A stretch of 64,000 nt of DNA from Thermodesulfobacteriota bacterium (GTDB lineage Bacteria > Desulfobacterota > QYQD01), in NCBI GenBank assembly GCA_031082315.1, contig JAVHLC010000002.1:273362-337361 (forward strand). The letters are read 5' to 3'. Position numbers and translations under genes: made by a program. The notes beneath the pieces were generated by a model, which was not told where the DNA came from, searched no databases, and saw only the letters and a list, made by a program, of their open reading frames with translations. Positions 33,199 to 42,109 of this stretch are shown here, piece after piece; positions within the stretch are counted from its first letter, which is position 1; every line of letters starts with the position of its first letter.

Positions 33199-33230
33199 AA
33201 AGGGCGCCTTGACGGCGCCCTTTCCCGTTT
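33199..33230 (+). terminator. Intrinsic terminator-like hairpin after barrel gene
   Basis: Perfect 10-bp stem AAAGGGCGCC (33199-33208) with GGCGCCCTTT (33214-33223) and a 5-nt loop, followed by a short weak T-run (CCCGTTT). It lies 30 bp after the barrel gene stop and before the phosphodiester glycosidase gene. Confidence 0.7.
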
Positions 33231-33286
33231 CTGCAAGAAATCTATTAAATTGACAACTCCCCTCCCTGCGTATTATAAGTTTACAC

Positions 33287-34129
33287 ATGCGAAAACGCAT
33301 ATATTCCATCTTTCTATCCGCTTGCTTTTTGCTTGTCGTTTTACTCCTGAGAACCACCTGGGCGGCGTCACCCGTTACTTATACCCCGCTTAACTATCAA
33401 GAAATCGGGCCTGGCCTTTGGTTTGCGAAAGTAGCTATCTATAAAGAAAGACAAAAGGTGGAAACGTTGGTTTTGGTCAAAATAGACCCGAAGAAGAACA
33501 GATTTCGGGTCCTGCATGATAAGAATGTCAAGACTATAGAAAAGTGGCAGGCGGTCACGGGCGCCAGTGTTATCTTTAATGGAAGTTACTTCCGCGAGAA
33601 CTTCGACCCGTGCGGCTTAATTATAAGCGACGGTCAGATTAAAGGCCATGTCCGGAATCGCTATATGAAGGGTATGTTTGTGGCAGAACCTCAAAAAAAT
33701 AATTCACCGCAGGCCGCAATCCTTGACCTGACGAAAATGAGTCTGGTATCTAACAACTTGCCCTGGAGCCAGGGGTTGCAATCTTTTCCCATGCTCATAG
33801 ACAAAAATGGCGTTGTCCGGGTAAATCAGAGCGATCTCAGGGCCAGCCGCACGGCTATCTGTACAACTAAAGATGGCTGCGTAATTGTAGTGCATACCGA
33901 AGAGACGTACTTTACGCTCTATGATCTGGCCCACTTCTTAAAAAAATTGCCGCTGGACATCGAATACGCCTTAAACCTGGACGGCGGCATGGCGGCTGAG
34001 CTTTGTATCAGAACCGCAGGCCTGAATTACACGCACTACGGATACCAGATGTCAAATTATACCGGAGAGCTTAGCCTAAAAGGTCTCCAGGCCAGGATAC
34101 CCTTGGTAGTCGGGGTCTTCCCGCGCTAA
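33287..34129 (+). CDS. Phosphodiester glycosidase family protein, exported
   Basis: 280 aa with an N-terminal signal (IYSIFLSACFLLVVLLLRTTWA). The NAGPA/DUF2233-like domain shows FNGSYFRENFDPCGLIISDGQ (residues ~95-113), RASRTAICTTKDG and the C-terminal ALNLDGGMAAEL. The family removes or hydrolyses sugar-phosphodiesters, e.g. in cell-wall polymers; the substrate here is unknown. It lies after a terminator and 40 bp before a nitroreductase gene. Confidence 0.8.
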   Translation: MRKRIYSIFLSACFLLVVLLLRTTWAASPVTYTPLNYQEIGPGLWFAKVAIYKERQKVETLVLVKIDPKKNRFRVLHDKNVKTIEKWQAVTGASVIFNGSYFRENFDPCGLIISDGQIKGHVRNRYMKGMFVAEPQKNNSPQAAILDLTKMSLVSNNLPWSQGLQSFPMLIDKNGVVRVNQSDLRASRTAICTTKDGCVIVVHTEETYFTLYDLAHFLKKLPLDIEYALNLDGGMAAELCIRTAGLNYTHYGYQMSNYTGELSLKGLQARIPLVVGVFPR

Positions 34130-34169
34130 TTTTCTCTGTGTACCCTGTGGTTAAAAAAGGGATTTTCAG

Positions 34170-34679
34170 ATGAACAATGAGGTATTAAAAGCCATCTACG
34201 AAAGGCGCAGCATACGGGATTTCAGCCCTATGCCGGTTGATGAACAACAGATAATGGAGATAATCCGAGGCGGCAGTTGGGCCCCGTCCGGATTGAATAA
34301 TCAGCCCTGGCGCTTCGTCGTGGTCAAAGATGCAAAAGCAAAGGAAGAAATAGCCGGGCAAACCCGGTACCATTCCATAATTGAGACCGCACCCGTCATC
34401 ATCGCCGTATTACTGGACCGTAAGGCCATGTACCATGAGTTGAAGGACTTCCAGGCTATCGGGGCCTGTTTACAAAACATGTTGCTGGCCGCCCATGCCC
34501 AGGGTCTGGGGGCGGTCTGGTTGGGAGAAATATTAAAAAACAAAGACCGGGTGCGCGAAATAGTTTCCCTGCCTTCGCACCTGGAATTGATGGCGATTGT
34601 TGCCATCGGCCACCCCGCACATCGCAATCAGACGTCGGAGCGCAAGGGGCTTAACGACTTGATTTTAAAGATAATTTGA
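34170..34679 (+). CDS. Nitroreductase family FMN oxidoreductase
   Basis: 169-aa flavoprotein of the nitroreductase fold. ERRSIRDF at the start (residues ~10-17) binds FMN phosphate; GGSWAPSGLNNQPWRFVVV is typical (~residues 31-49); IGACLQNMLLAAHAQGLGAVWLGEI (~91-115) is the second FMN motif. This kind of short nitroreductase reduces nitroaromatics, quinones or flavins with NAD(P)H. The physiological substrate is unknown. Upstream is a CTCTGTGTACCCTGTGG repeat fragment. Confidence 0.88.
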   Translation: MNNEVLKAIYERRSIRDFSPMPVDEQQIMEIIRGGSWAPSGLNNQPWRFVVVKDAKAKEEIAGQTRYHSIIETAPVIIAVLLDRKAMYHELKDFQAIGACLQNMLLAAHAQGLGAVWLGEILKNKDRVREIVSLPSHLELMAIVAIGHPAHRNQTSERKGLNDLILKII

Positions 34680-34750
34680 GCGTTCGGACGTTTAAATACC
34701 TTCCTTTAAAGATAACAACGGCAAAGAGCTTTTCTGTAAATGTCTTAAAT

Positions 34751-34771
34751 GGGGACGTTCGTGCAGAACGT
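34751..34771 (+). repeat. Left REP-like inverted repeat of RAYT element
   Basis: GGGG followed by a perfect 6-bp hairpin ACGTTC-GTGCA-GAACGT. Its inverted partner lies at 35806-35826 with one mismatch, directly after the transposase stop codon. The tetranucleotide plus hairpin layout is that of REP sequences. Confidence 0.85.
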
Positions 34772-34809
34772 GCTTGACAAGCTGGTGGATTTGTGAGATA
34801 TAGAAACCC

Positions 34810-35805
34810 ATGCCAAGATTAGCGAGACTGGATGCGCCCGGTGTTCTGCACCATGTCATCGGGCGGGGTATAGAAAAAAGAAAGATTTTTCTGAACGACG
34901 GCGATCGAGTCGACTTCATCGCGCGGGTGGCCAGACTTGTACAAGAAGGAGCGATAGACGTTTTTGCCTGGGCATTGCTGCCCAATCATTTTCATCTCCT
35001 ACTGAGGACGAAAAACCTCCCTTTAGCTACAAGTATGCGAAAACTACTTACCGGATACGTAGTCAATTTCAATAAACGGCACCGGAGGCACGGGCATCTT
35101 TTTCAAAACCGCTATAAATCTATAGTGTGCCAGGAAGACCCTTACCTGAGAGAATTGGTGCGTTACATTCATCTAAACTTATTGAGAGCTGGAATAGTTA
35201 AAGATATTGACGAATTGAACCGCTGTCCCTGGTCAGGCCATTCCGCCCTGATGGGCAAGACTAAAAGGGAATGGCAGGAGTGTGAGTATGTCTTAGCTCT
35301 TTTTGGCAACAGCAGTACCCGCCGGCGGAATTACCTGAAATATATCGAAGAGGGCATACCATTAGGAAGACGACCGGAGCTGGTCGGCGGGGGATTGATC
35401 AGGAGCATGGGGGGCTGGTCAGAGGTTGTGTCTCTCAGAGGACGCGGTGAAAAGCAGGCATCAGACCAGCGGATTCTTGGAGATAGTGAGTTTGTGCAGG
35501 AAGTTGTATCCGGTCTTGATGACTTGGTGAAGAGGAACCTGCGGCTATCCGGGCAGCGAATGGATATTGATAAGCTGGCTGAAGCAGTATGCAAAAAACA
35601 CGATGTGTCACTTGGTGAGCTTCGTTCCGGAAGTCGAAGGCATCCTGTGGTGAAGGCCCGGTGGATTATCTCATGGGTTGCGGTAAGAGAGCTGGGATAT
35701 TCGGGTGCCGATGTGGCCAGGTATCTAGGCGTGACGAATTCATGCGTAACCCGGTCGGTATCCTTCAGACCACCTGACGTAGTCAGTTACCTTGCGACGT
35801 TATGA
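34810..35805 (+). CDS. REP-associated tyrosine transposase (RAYT, IS200-like)
   Basis: 331-aa HUH-type single-strand DNA transposase. The HUH motif is WALLPNHFHLLLRT (~residues 54-67). GHLFQNRYKSIVCQED and LRELVRYIHLNLLRAGIV are hallmarks, with the catalytic Tyr expected in RELVRYIHLN. The C-terminal ~75 residues (MDIDKLAEAVCKKHDV ... DVARYLGVTNSCVTRSV) look like a DnaA-C-type helix-turn-helix, as in many Desulfobacterota RAYTs. Flanking inverted hairpins are recognised by this family. All key residues are present, so it may be active. Confidence 0.9.
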   Translation: MPRLARLDAPGVLHHVIGRGIEKRKIFLNDGDRVDFIARVARLVQEGAIDVFAWALLPNHFHLLLRTKNLPLATSMRKLLTGYVVNFNKRHRRHGHLFQNRYKSIVCQEDPYLRELVRYIHLNLLRAGIVKDIDELNRCPWSGHSALMGKTKREWQECEYVLALFGNSSTRRRNYLKYIEEGIPLGRRPELVGGGLIRSMGGWSEVVSLRGRGEKQASDQRILGDSEFVQEVVSGLDDLVKRNLRLSGQRMDIDKLAEAVCKKHDVSLGELRSGSRRHPVVKARWIISWVAVRELGYSGADVARYLGVTNSCVTRSVSFRPPDVVSYLATL

Positions 35806-35826
35806 ATGTTCTGCACGAACGTCCCC
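35806..35826 (-). repeat. Right REP-like inverted repeat of RAYT element
   Basis: Inverted copy of 34751-34771 with one mismatch: ATGTTC-TGCAC-GAACGT then CCCC. It abuts the transposase TGA. TAAAT occurs just outside both ends (34746-34750 and 35830-35834), though offset by 3 bp on the right, so a target duplication is not certain. Confidence 0.85.
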
Positions 35827-35839
35827 TCATAAATTACGT

Positions 35840-36107
35840 ACCCTTGATGAACTCGGCATTCAGTCTATTGGCACAACCTACGTTGATTCAACCCTTATAG
35901 ATGCCCAAGGAAATGAGCATCGTCAGATCGGCAGTTTTACCAAGACAGACGGTACCACCGGAACGGCCACCGATGTCTGGTTCCAGTCGGATAAGGCCTA
36001 CACCATTGCCACCGAATGGCTTGATGTGCCGCCGGAGATAGCCGCCCTACCGGACTTGCAGGGCTATGGCAACGTCTATGACCTGCACTAGGCTATGGTC
36101 AGGGATG
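35840..36107 (+). pseudogene. Orphan fragment of an RTX-protein gene
   Basis: About 268 bp closely similar to 37837-38104, in the middle of the RTX gene downstream. It encodes TLDELGIQSIGTTYVDSTLI, FTKTDGTTGTATDVWFQSD and WLDVPPEIAALPDLQGYGN, then reaches a stop where the intact gene has CAACAG. Both ends of the parental gene are missing. It starts 13 bp after the right REP hairpin. This is a remnant of a duplicated or displaced RTX module and probably makes no functional protein. Confidence 0.8.
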
Positions 36108-36311
36108 CGGATAGGCAGTAGAGTATTGGCCGAGAATAAGACCGACGGTCGGAAATTTTTATTGACGAGATAGAATCAGGATAGACATTCCTTTATGATC
36201 TATTATATACTCGCCAAATTCCGACGGTGAAACAGGAACTGGCAGAGGGTAAGGGTGCGGAATTGTAAGGTGAAAGATACTATAATGCATGGAAAGATCA
36301 GAGGATAATTT

Positions 36312-36887
36312 ATGAGGAGAAAATATGAGGCAATTAAAACTTTAGCAAGCGCTCTCGTGTTTTTTTTAATTTTTGCAACGGCAATTGGATACGGTTTTGC
36401 CGAGGTTAAAACAGGCAATGCAAAAGAATTCACGCAGGCTGGATCTCAGAATATAACGCAAGTTAAGTGGCTGATATTTACAGATACGGGGTTTTCTTAT
36501 GAACGTAATTTAGTTATAAAATTGAACGCAAAAGATATTAAGGAATCGAAATTAGTTGGTGAAGATGAAGTTGAAATCTTTATAGCTTTAGAGGATCTCA
36601 ACGGAGACCATGATAATGAAATTTTTGCTTACTTCGTTCATCCATATTTCTGTGGAGCTAAGGGTAATTGTTCCTTTAAAATTTACATGAACATCAAAGG
36701 CAAATTAAAAGAGATCGGTCCCCCTATTGTTCCATACATTCCTATTGATGAAAAAGGACAACAAGATATAGCCGGTGTTTTAAACAGCAAAAAATTAGGA
36801 TGGAATGACATAATCATAGGTAAGTTTATTTATGAATGGAATGGTAATAAGTATAAGGCTGTTATGCAAAATGATTCTGTAAAATAA
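36312..36887 (+). CDS. AT-rich secreted protein, possible immunity protein for the RTX lysozyme
   Basis: 191 aa with a signal peptide (residues ~1-30, LASALVFFLIFATAIGYGFAE). The mature protein has short beta-like segments, FIALEDLNGDHDNEIFAYF with Asp/Asn-rich loop, and two Cys in YFCGAKGNCSF that may form a disulfide. I do not recognise the family. It lies 13 bp upstream of the RTX gene on the same strand and shares its AT-rich start. A small exported protein next to a peptidoglycan-hydrolase-like toxin could be its periplasmic immunity protein; this is inference. Confidence 0.6.
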   Translation: MRRKYEAIKTLASALVFFLIFATAIGYGFAEVKTGNAKEFTQAGSQNITQVKWLIFTDTGFSYERNLVIKLNAKDIKESKLVGEDEVEIFIALEDLNGDHDNEIFAYFVHPYFCGAKGNCSFKIYMNIKGKLKEIGPPIVPYIPIDEKGQQDIAGVLNSKKLGWNDIIIGKFIYEWNGNKYKAVMQNDSVK

Positions 36888-36900
36888 AAGGGAGAAAAAC

Positions 36901-39735
36901 ATGGGAACCTATAGTCAATTTTTAGAGAAGCTCGGGAATCTTGAATCAAGTGGCCAGTACAATGAAATTAACCCTATTGGTTATCTCGGCAAGTACCAAA
37001 TGGGAGAAGCGGCTTTAATCGATGCTGGGTATTATACAAAAGACGGCACAAAAAGTAACGATTGGGTAGGCACATGGACAGATAAAGATGGTATCTCCAG
37101 TATGGATGAGTTTCTGGCCAATCCTCAAGCACAGGAAAACGCTATAAGAGCTTATCACGAAAAAATATTGAAATACATCAAAGCTCTCGATTTGAACAAA
37201 TACATTGGTCAAAATATTGGTGGCGTAGAAATTACAGAATCTGGCCTTTTGGCAGGAGCACATTTGGTGGGTGTTGGCGAATTGAAAAAATTTCTCGAGT
37301 CTAACGGTACATATATTCCTGAGGATGGTAATGGAACTCCTGTAACAAACTACTTAATGGAATTAGGTGGATATGATCTCCCTTTTAACAAGCCTCGTAG
37401 TACTTCAACTAACGTTTTGGATCCAGGCATAGAACTTTCAAGCCAACTCTACACCGCCGCTGCCACCACCCCAGCAATCAGCCCCATCGTATTGGATTTA
37501 GATGGAGATGGGGTGGAGACGGCCAATGTCAAAGATGGGGCCTATTTTGACCAGGACGGCAATGGGTTTGCGGAGCAGACTGGCTGGGCAGGGGCTGATG
37601 ATGGGCTTCTGGTTACGGATAGAGACGGAAACGGTACGATTGATACAGGCAAAGAATTATTCGGGAATGAAACCCTTTTAAATGACGGGACCACAGCCGC
37701 TAACGGCTTTCAAGCATTAGCAGAGTTGGATGACAATCTGGACGGTAAGATAGATGCCGGTGACGCGGCCTGGACCGGTCTGAAGGTATGGCAGGATGTG
37801 GACGGAGATGGTTTTAGCGCTGCCGATGAGTTCCACACCCTGGATGAACTCGGAATTCAATCTATCAATACAGGCTACGTCGATTCAACCCTTATAGATG
37901 CTCAAGGAAATGAACACCGGCAGGTGGGCAGTTTTACCAAGACAGACGGCACTACCGGAACGGCCACCGATGTCTGGTTCCAGTCGGATAAGGCCTATAC
38001 CATTGCCACGGAATGGCTGGATGTGCCTCCGGAGATAGCCGCACTTCCAGACTTGCAGGGATACGGCAATGTCTATGACCTGCAACAGGCCATGGTGAGG
38101 GATACAAGCGGAGAATTAAAGGCCCTGGTTGAAAATTTTGTGGCTGAGACGGATCCAAATGTCCGTGATAGTTTAACGGAGCAAATTCTCTTTAAATGGA
38201 CCGGGAGCGATGGGGTCGATCCGGCCAGCCAGTCCTGGTTTGGCGATGCCCGCAAACTGGCAGCCATGGGAGCGTTATTTGGGGAGACCTATGCGGGGGC
38301 AACGGGCCCAGCTGCGACTGTACTCCTGAATCAAGCCTACCGTGGTTTATTCGAGATGCTTCGTGCCCAACTTATGGCCCAGACGCATTTAAAAGACCTT
38401 TACGGCATGGTTACGTACACCTGGGATGAGGCGACGGAAAACGTCAAGGGTGATCTGACCGCTGTGGCTGCCGAGATACAAAATCGGCTCACACTCAATC
38501 CTGAAGCCGGTAAAGAGTCTCTTTCTGAATTCGTACGCACCCTCAGGGGATTTGCTGCCGAAGATATGATGGATTTTATGACATTTCGCTCTCCCTTCGC
38601 CCTGCAAAGTGAGGAATTGGCGTGGATCGTTGATACTGTAGGCAAGTACTCCGTCACCGGCACAGTAGCGACTGAGACTCTAAATGGTACTACGGGTGGA
38701 GATACCATGTACGGCTATGAGGGCAACGATGTTCTCTATGGCTATGCAGGCAATGACACCCTCTACGGCGGTGACGGCACAGACAGCCTCTTCGGCGGCG
38801 CCGGGAACGACGTCCTGGATGGCGGGGCCGGCAACGACTCCCTGTCCGGAGAGACCGGCAACGATACCTACCGGTTCGGCCTGGGCAGCGGCCAGGACAT
38901 CATCTCCGACTACGATGCGACCAATATTGACGTTAACACCATAGAGTTTGGGGCAGGTATCACTGTAGCGAACCTGGAGCTGGTAAAGGCAAGCACTACC
39001 CTTAAGATAAATATCCAGGGCACCACCGACTCCCTGACCCTTCCAAACTGGTTCACCGGTGACGCCTATAGGATAGAGCAGTTTAAGTTTGCCGACGGCA
39101 CGACTCTGACCCCGGCCGACCTGGATGCTATGGGCTATAAGGTCTATGGGACGATAAATACTGAGACCCTTTACGGCTCCAGTGTCGGAGATACCATATA
39201 CGGCTATGAGGGCAATGACAACCTCTATGGCTATGCAGGCAATGACACCCTCTACGGCGGTGACGGCACAGACAGCCTCTTCGGCGGCGCCGGGAACGAC
39301 GTCCTGGATGGCGGGGCCGGCAACGACTCCCTGTCCGGAGAGACCGGCAACGATACCTACCGGTTCGGCCTGGGCAGCGGCCAGGACATCATCTCCGACT
39401 ACGATGCGACTCCAGGTAATACAGATACGGTTCAATTTGATTTAAATCCATTGGACTTAATATTCGCGCAATCAGGGTATAATCTAAATGTAACGGTTAA
39501 CGGTACGACGGACCAGATAGCCATACAAAACTGGTCGTTAAGTACAAATTATCAGACCGAAGTATTCCAGACGGCTGATGGAATCGCTTTACTCAACAGC
39601 CAGGTTGGACAGCTTATACAGGCTATGGCCACATTCAGTACAGAGGCAGGCATAAGCTGGAGCCAGGCTATACAAGACAGACCGCAGGATGTACAACAGA
39701 TACTCGCCCAGTATTGGACACCACCACAGCCATAG
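36901..39735 (+). CDS. RTX protein with N-terminal lysozyme-like domain (T1SS substrate)
   Basis: 944 aa, no signal peptide. Residues ~1-165 look like a lysozyme/transglycosylase domain (LGNLESSGQYNEINPIGYLG with a likely catalytic Glu; GKYQMGEAALIDAGYY). Residues ~195-330 carry calcium-binding Asp-rich loops (VLDLDGDGVET, TDRDGNGTIDTGKELFG, WQDVDGDGFSAADE). Residues ~590-690 and ~755-850 are GGxGxDxUx RTX nonapeptide blocks (YGYEGNDVLYGYAGND, GGDGTDSLFGGAGNDVLDGG). The C-terminus is uncleaved, as for type I secretion signals. The T1SS ABC and adaptor genes follow directly. The two RTX blocks contain 188 bp of identical DNA. Confidence 0.85.
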   Translation: MGTYSQFLEKLGNLESSGQYNEINPIGYLGKYQMGEAALIDAGYYTKDGTKSNDWVGTWTDKDGISSMDEFLANPQAQENAIRAYHEKILKYIKALDLNKYIGQNIGGVEITESGLLAGAHLVGVGELKKFLESNGTYIPEDGNGTPVTNYLMELGGYDLPFNKPRSTSTNVLDPGIELSSQLYTAAATTPAISPIVLDLDGDGVETANVKDGAYFDQDGNGFAEQTGWAGADDGLLVTDRDGNGTIDTGKELFGNETLLNDGTTAANGFQALAELDDNLDGKIDAGDAAWTGLKVWQDVDGDGFSAADEFHTLDELGIQSINTGYVDSTLIDAQGNEHRQVGSFTKTDGTTGTATDVWFQSDKAYTIATEWLDVPPEIAALPDLQGYGNVYDLQQAMVRDTSGELKALVENFVAETDPNVRDSLTEQILFKWTGSDGVDPASQSWFGDARKLAAMGALFGETYAGATGPAATVLLNQAYRGLFEMLRAQLMAQTHLKDLYGMVTYTWDEATENVKGDLTAVAAEIQNRLTLNPEAGKESLSEFVRTLRGFAAEDMMDFMTFRSPFALQSEELAWIVDTVGKYSVTGTVATETLNGTTGGDTMYGYEGNDVLYGYAGNDTLYGGDGTDSLFGGAGNDVLDGGAGNDSLSGETGNDTYRFGLGSGQDIISDYDATNIDVNTIEFGAGITVANLELVKASTTLKINIQGTTDSLTLPNWFTGDAYRIEQFKFADGTTLTPADLDAMGYKVYGTINTETLYGSSVGDTIYGYEGNDNLYGYAGNDTLYGGDGTDSLFGGAGNDVLDGGAGNDSLSGETGNDTYRFGLGSGQDIISDYDATPGNTDTVQFDLNPLDLIFAQSGYNLNVTVNGTTDQIAIQNWSLSTNYQTEVFQTADGIALLNSQVGQLIQAMATFSTEAGISWSQAIQDRPQDVQQILAQYWTPPQP
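38734..38921 (+). repeat. Exact 188-bp internal repeat in RTX gene, copy 1
   Basis: Identical base for base to 39223-39410, 489 bp (163 codons) downstream in the same frame. It covers the glycine-rich RTX nonapeptides and the following RFGLGSGQDIISDYDA strand. Third-codon identity shows a recent duplication or gene conversion. Confidence 0.95.
39223..39410 (+). repeat. Exact 188-bp internal repeat in RTX gene, copy 2
   Basis: Second copy of 38734-38921 with no mismatch. Sequence diverges immediately on the right side and more gradually on the left (GGAGATACCAT and CGGCTATGAGGGCAA are also shared upstream). Confidence 0.95.
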
Positions 39736-39740
39736 TCTCC

Positions 39741-41936
39741 ATGGAGAAGCCAAAAGAAGACCTTCTCAACCCTGAGCCTCGGACAGAGGCTCAGGGTGAC
39801 GGTACACAGAAAATCGATACAGGGTTAAGCTGTCTGGTCATGATTGCAAAGTATCATGGCGTAGCCGCAGACTCTGCCCAGTTGAAGCATGCCTTTGCCA
39901 TCGGCAATGAGGGCATGACTACTACCGATATAGTCAGGGCTGCAAAAGAGCTTGGGTTTAAGGCAAAGACGGCAACCGTAGAGTACGAAAGGCTCCAAAG
40001 ACTTCCCCTCCCGGCCATCGCTGAATTTAAAGATAATGAATATATAATACTCGCAAAGGCAGATGCGGAACAACTGCTGGTACTGCGCCCTGTAGAGACC
40101 AAACCAAGGATTCTTAAAAAAGAAGAGTTCTTGTCACGATGGGAAGGAAAGATAATACTTTTATCATGCAGAGGCACCAATCTTCCGGGATCGGAGGAAG
40201 TCTTCGGTCTAAAATGGTTTATCCCCACGATATGGAAATACAGAAAGCCTCTCTCCGAGGTGCTGATCGCCTCGCTGGTCCTCCAGATATTTGGCCTCGT
40301 AACCCCCATATTCACCCAGGTAATAATCGATAAGGTCCTTGTGCACAGAGGACTTACCACCCTTGATGTCCTGGTTATAGGGCTCGTCGCCATCGCCTTG
40401 TTTGAGGCTGTGTTGAACATATTAAGGACATATGTATTCACCCATACCACAAGCAAGATAGACGTTAGCCTCGGAACACGGTTATTCAAACACCTGCTTT
40501 CCCTTCCGCTCAGATATTTTGAAGTGAGAAGGGTCGGGGATACGGTGGCCAGAGTAAGGGAACTGGAAAACATCAGGCACTTTCTCACCGGAGCGCCACT
40601 TACCTCTCTTCTGGATGCTATGTTTATAGCAGTATTTGTAATAGTGATGTTCTTCTACAGTACGACCTTAACCCTGGTTGCCCTGGCCGCCCTCCCCTTT
40701 TTTGCGGCGCTCTCCGCAGTGGTCACACCCCTGCTCAGGCATAGACTTGACGAGAAATTCAACCGGGGAGCGGATGCCCAGTCATACCTGGTGGAGGCGG
40801 TTAGCGGTGTTCAGACCGTAAAGTCATTTGCGCTTGAGCCGGAGGTCCGGAAGAAATGGGAAGGACTGCTTTCGAGCTATATAAGGGCAGGCTTTAAAAC
40901 CTATCAATTATCAGGAAGCGCCGGCGCAATAGGTCAATTTATCAACCGGACATCCTATTTACTGATCTTATGGGTTGGGGCCCACCTGGTAATTGACGGA
41001 AGATTAACCGTGGGGCAGCTTATAGCCTTCCAGATGCTTTCGGCCCGGGTAAGCGATCCGGTGCTGAGGCTGGTTCAAATGTGGCAGGAATTCCAGCAGG
41101 CAGGGCTTTCTATAAGGAGACTGGGAGACATATTCAATACAACGCCTGAACCGGCCATAAATCCCACCAAGGCAAGGCTTCCGGCCATAAAGGGGCATGT
41201 GAAGATTGAGAGCGTGAGATTCAGGTATCGAATGGATGGCCCGGAGGTGTTGAGAAATTTTTCGTTTGAAATACAACCGGGTATGGTTGTGGGGATTGTA
41301 GGAAGGAGTGGTTCGGGAAAGAGCACTCTCGCGAAACTCATCCAGAGGCTTTATGTCCCTGAATCAGGCAGAATACTTGTGGACGGAGTGGACATATCCC
41401 TGGCCGATCCTGCATGGCTGAGAAGACAGATAGGAGTTGTGCTCCAGGAAAACTTTCTTTTCAACGGGAGTGTAAGGGACAATATGGCCATACATTACCC
41501 TTCAGCAAACATGTCCGATATAGTGAGGGTTGCGCAGGTGGCAGGCGCCCATGAGTTTATCCTTGAACTTCCCGAAGGATACGACACCGTGGTGGGGGAA
41601 AACGGCACCGCCTTGTCAGGAGGGCAGAGACAGAGGGTAGCCATAGCAAGGGCGCTTCTTATGAACCCCAGAATTTTGATATTTGATGAGGCCACCTCAG
41701 CCCTTGACTATGAATCTGAAAGCATAATACAGAGGAATCTTAAAAAGATATGTCAGGGAAGGACTGTGATTATAATAGCCCATAGGCTCTCCACATTAAG
41801 ACATGCAAATAGAATAATGGTCATTGACAGGGGTGAACTCGTGGAGTCAGGGGCCCATGATGAGCTGATGGCTAAGAGAGGACTCTATCATTATCTACAC
41901 AGCCAGCAGGAAGGGGGGGCAATGCTTAATAATTAA
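39741..41936 (+). CDS. Type I secretion ABC transporter with C39-like domain (HlyB type)
   Basis: 731-aa inner-membrane exporter, presumably for the RTX protein. Residues ~15-140 are a C39-like domain in which the catalytic Cys site reads IDTGLSCLVMIAKYHG, with Thr in place of the active Cys of C39 peptidases, so it is a substrate-binding domain rather than a protease. The membrane domain spans ~155-450. The ATPase has Walker A GRSGSGKST, signature LSGGQRQRVAIARALL, Walker B ILIFDEATSAL and H-loop IAHRLSTL. ATG 39741, just after the RTX stop, is preferred to a TTG at 39714. Confidence 0.92.
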   Translation: MEKPKEDLLNPEPRTEAQGDGTQKIDTGLSCLVMIAKYHGVAADSAQLKHAFAIGNEGMTTTDIVRAAKELGFKAKTATVEYERLQRLPLPAIAEFKDNEYIILAKADAEQLLVLRPVETKPRILKKEEFLSRWEGKIILLSCRGTNLPGSEEVFGLKWFIPTIWKYRKPLSEVLIASLVLQIFGLVTPIFTQVIIDKVLVHRGLTTLDVLVIGLVAIALFEAVLNILRTYVFTHTTSKIDVSLGTRLFKHLLSLPLRYFEVRRVGDTVARVRELENIRHFLTGAPLTSLLDAMFIAVFVIVMFFYSTTLTLVALAALPFFAALSAVVTPLLRHRLDEKFNRGADAQSYLVEAVSGVQTVKSFALEPEVRKKWEGLLSSYIRAGFKTYQLSGSAGAIGQFINRTSYLLILWVGAHLVIDGRLTVGQLIAFQMLSARVSDPVLRLVQMWQEFQQAGLSIRRLGDIFNTTPEPAINPTKARLPAIKGHVKIESVRFRYRMDGPEVLRNFSFEIQPGMVVGIVGRSGSGKSTLAKLIQRLYVPESGRILVDGVDISLADPAWLRRQIGVVLQENFLFNGSVRDNMAIHYPSANMSDIVRVAQVAGAHEFILELPEGYDTVVGENGTALSGGQRQRVAIARALLMNPRILIFDEATSALDYESESIIQRNLKKICQGRTVIIIAHRLSTLRHANRIMVIDRGELVESGAHDELMAKRGLYHYLHSQQEGGAMLNN

Positions 41937-41944
41937 AGGCTCAT

Positions 41945-42083
41945 CTTATCCCCCCGTTAGCAAAGGGGGGCGAGGGGGGATTTGAAAACTCTTGGTAGTA
42001 ACTATGCTTACGTATAATAACAGCCTGAAACAGGTATGATTTATAAAATCTCCCCGAACCCCTCTTTTCCAAAGAGGGGAATA
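41945..42083. repeat. Two family B repeats in the secretion operon
   Basis: CTTATCCCCCCGTTAGCAAAG-GGGGGCGAGGGGGGATTT (41945-41985) and AAAATCTCCCCGAACCCC-TCTTTTCCAAAGAGGGG (42043-42078) lie between the ABC transporter and adaptor genes. They could form stem-loops that modulate adaptor expression. Confidence 0.7.
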
Positions 42084-42109
42084 GAGGAAAATAAAAGATT
42101 ACCACTCAC

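Noticed and set aside
38680-39435. 251-aa minus-strand ORF inside the RTX gene
   Set aside because: Shadow of the repetitive, GC-rich RTX repeats on the opposite strand; its own apparent repeats mirror those of the real gene.
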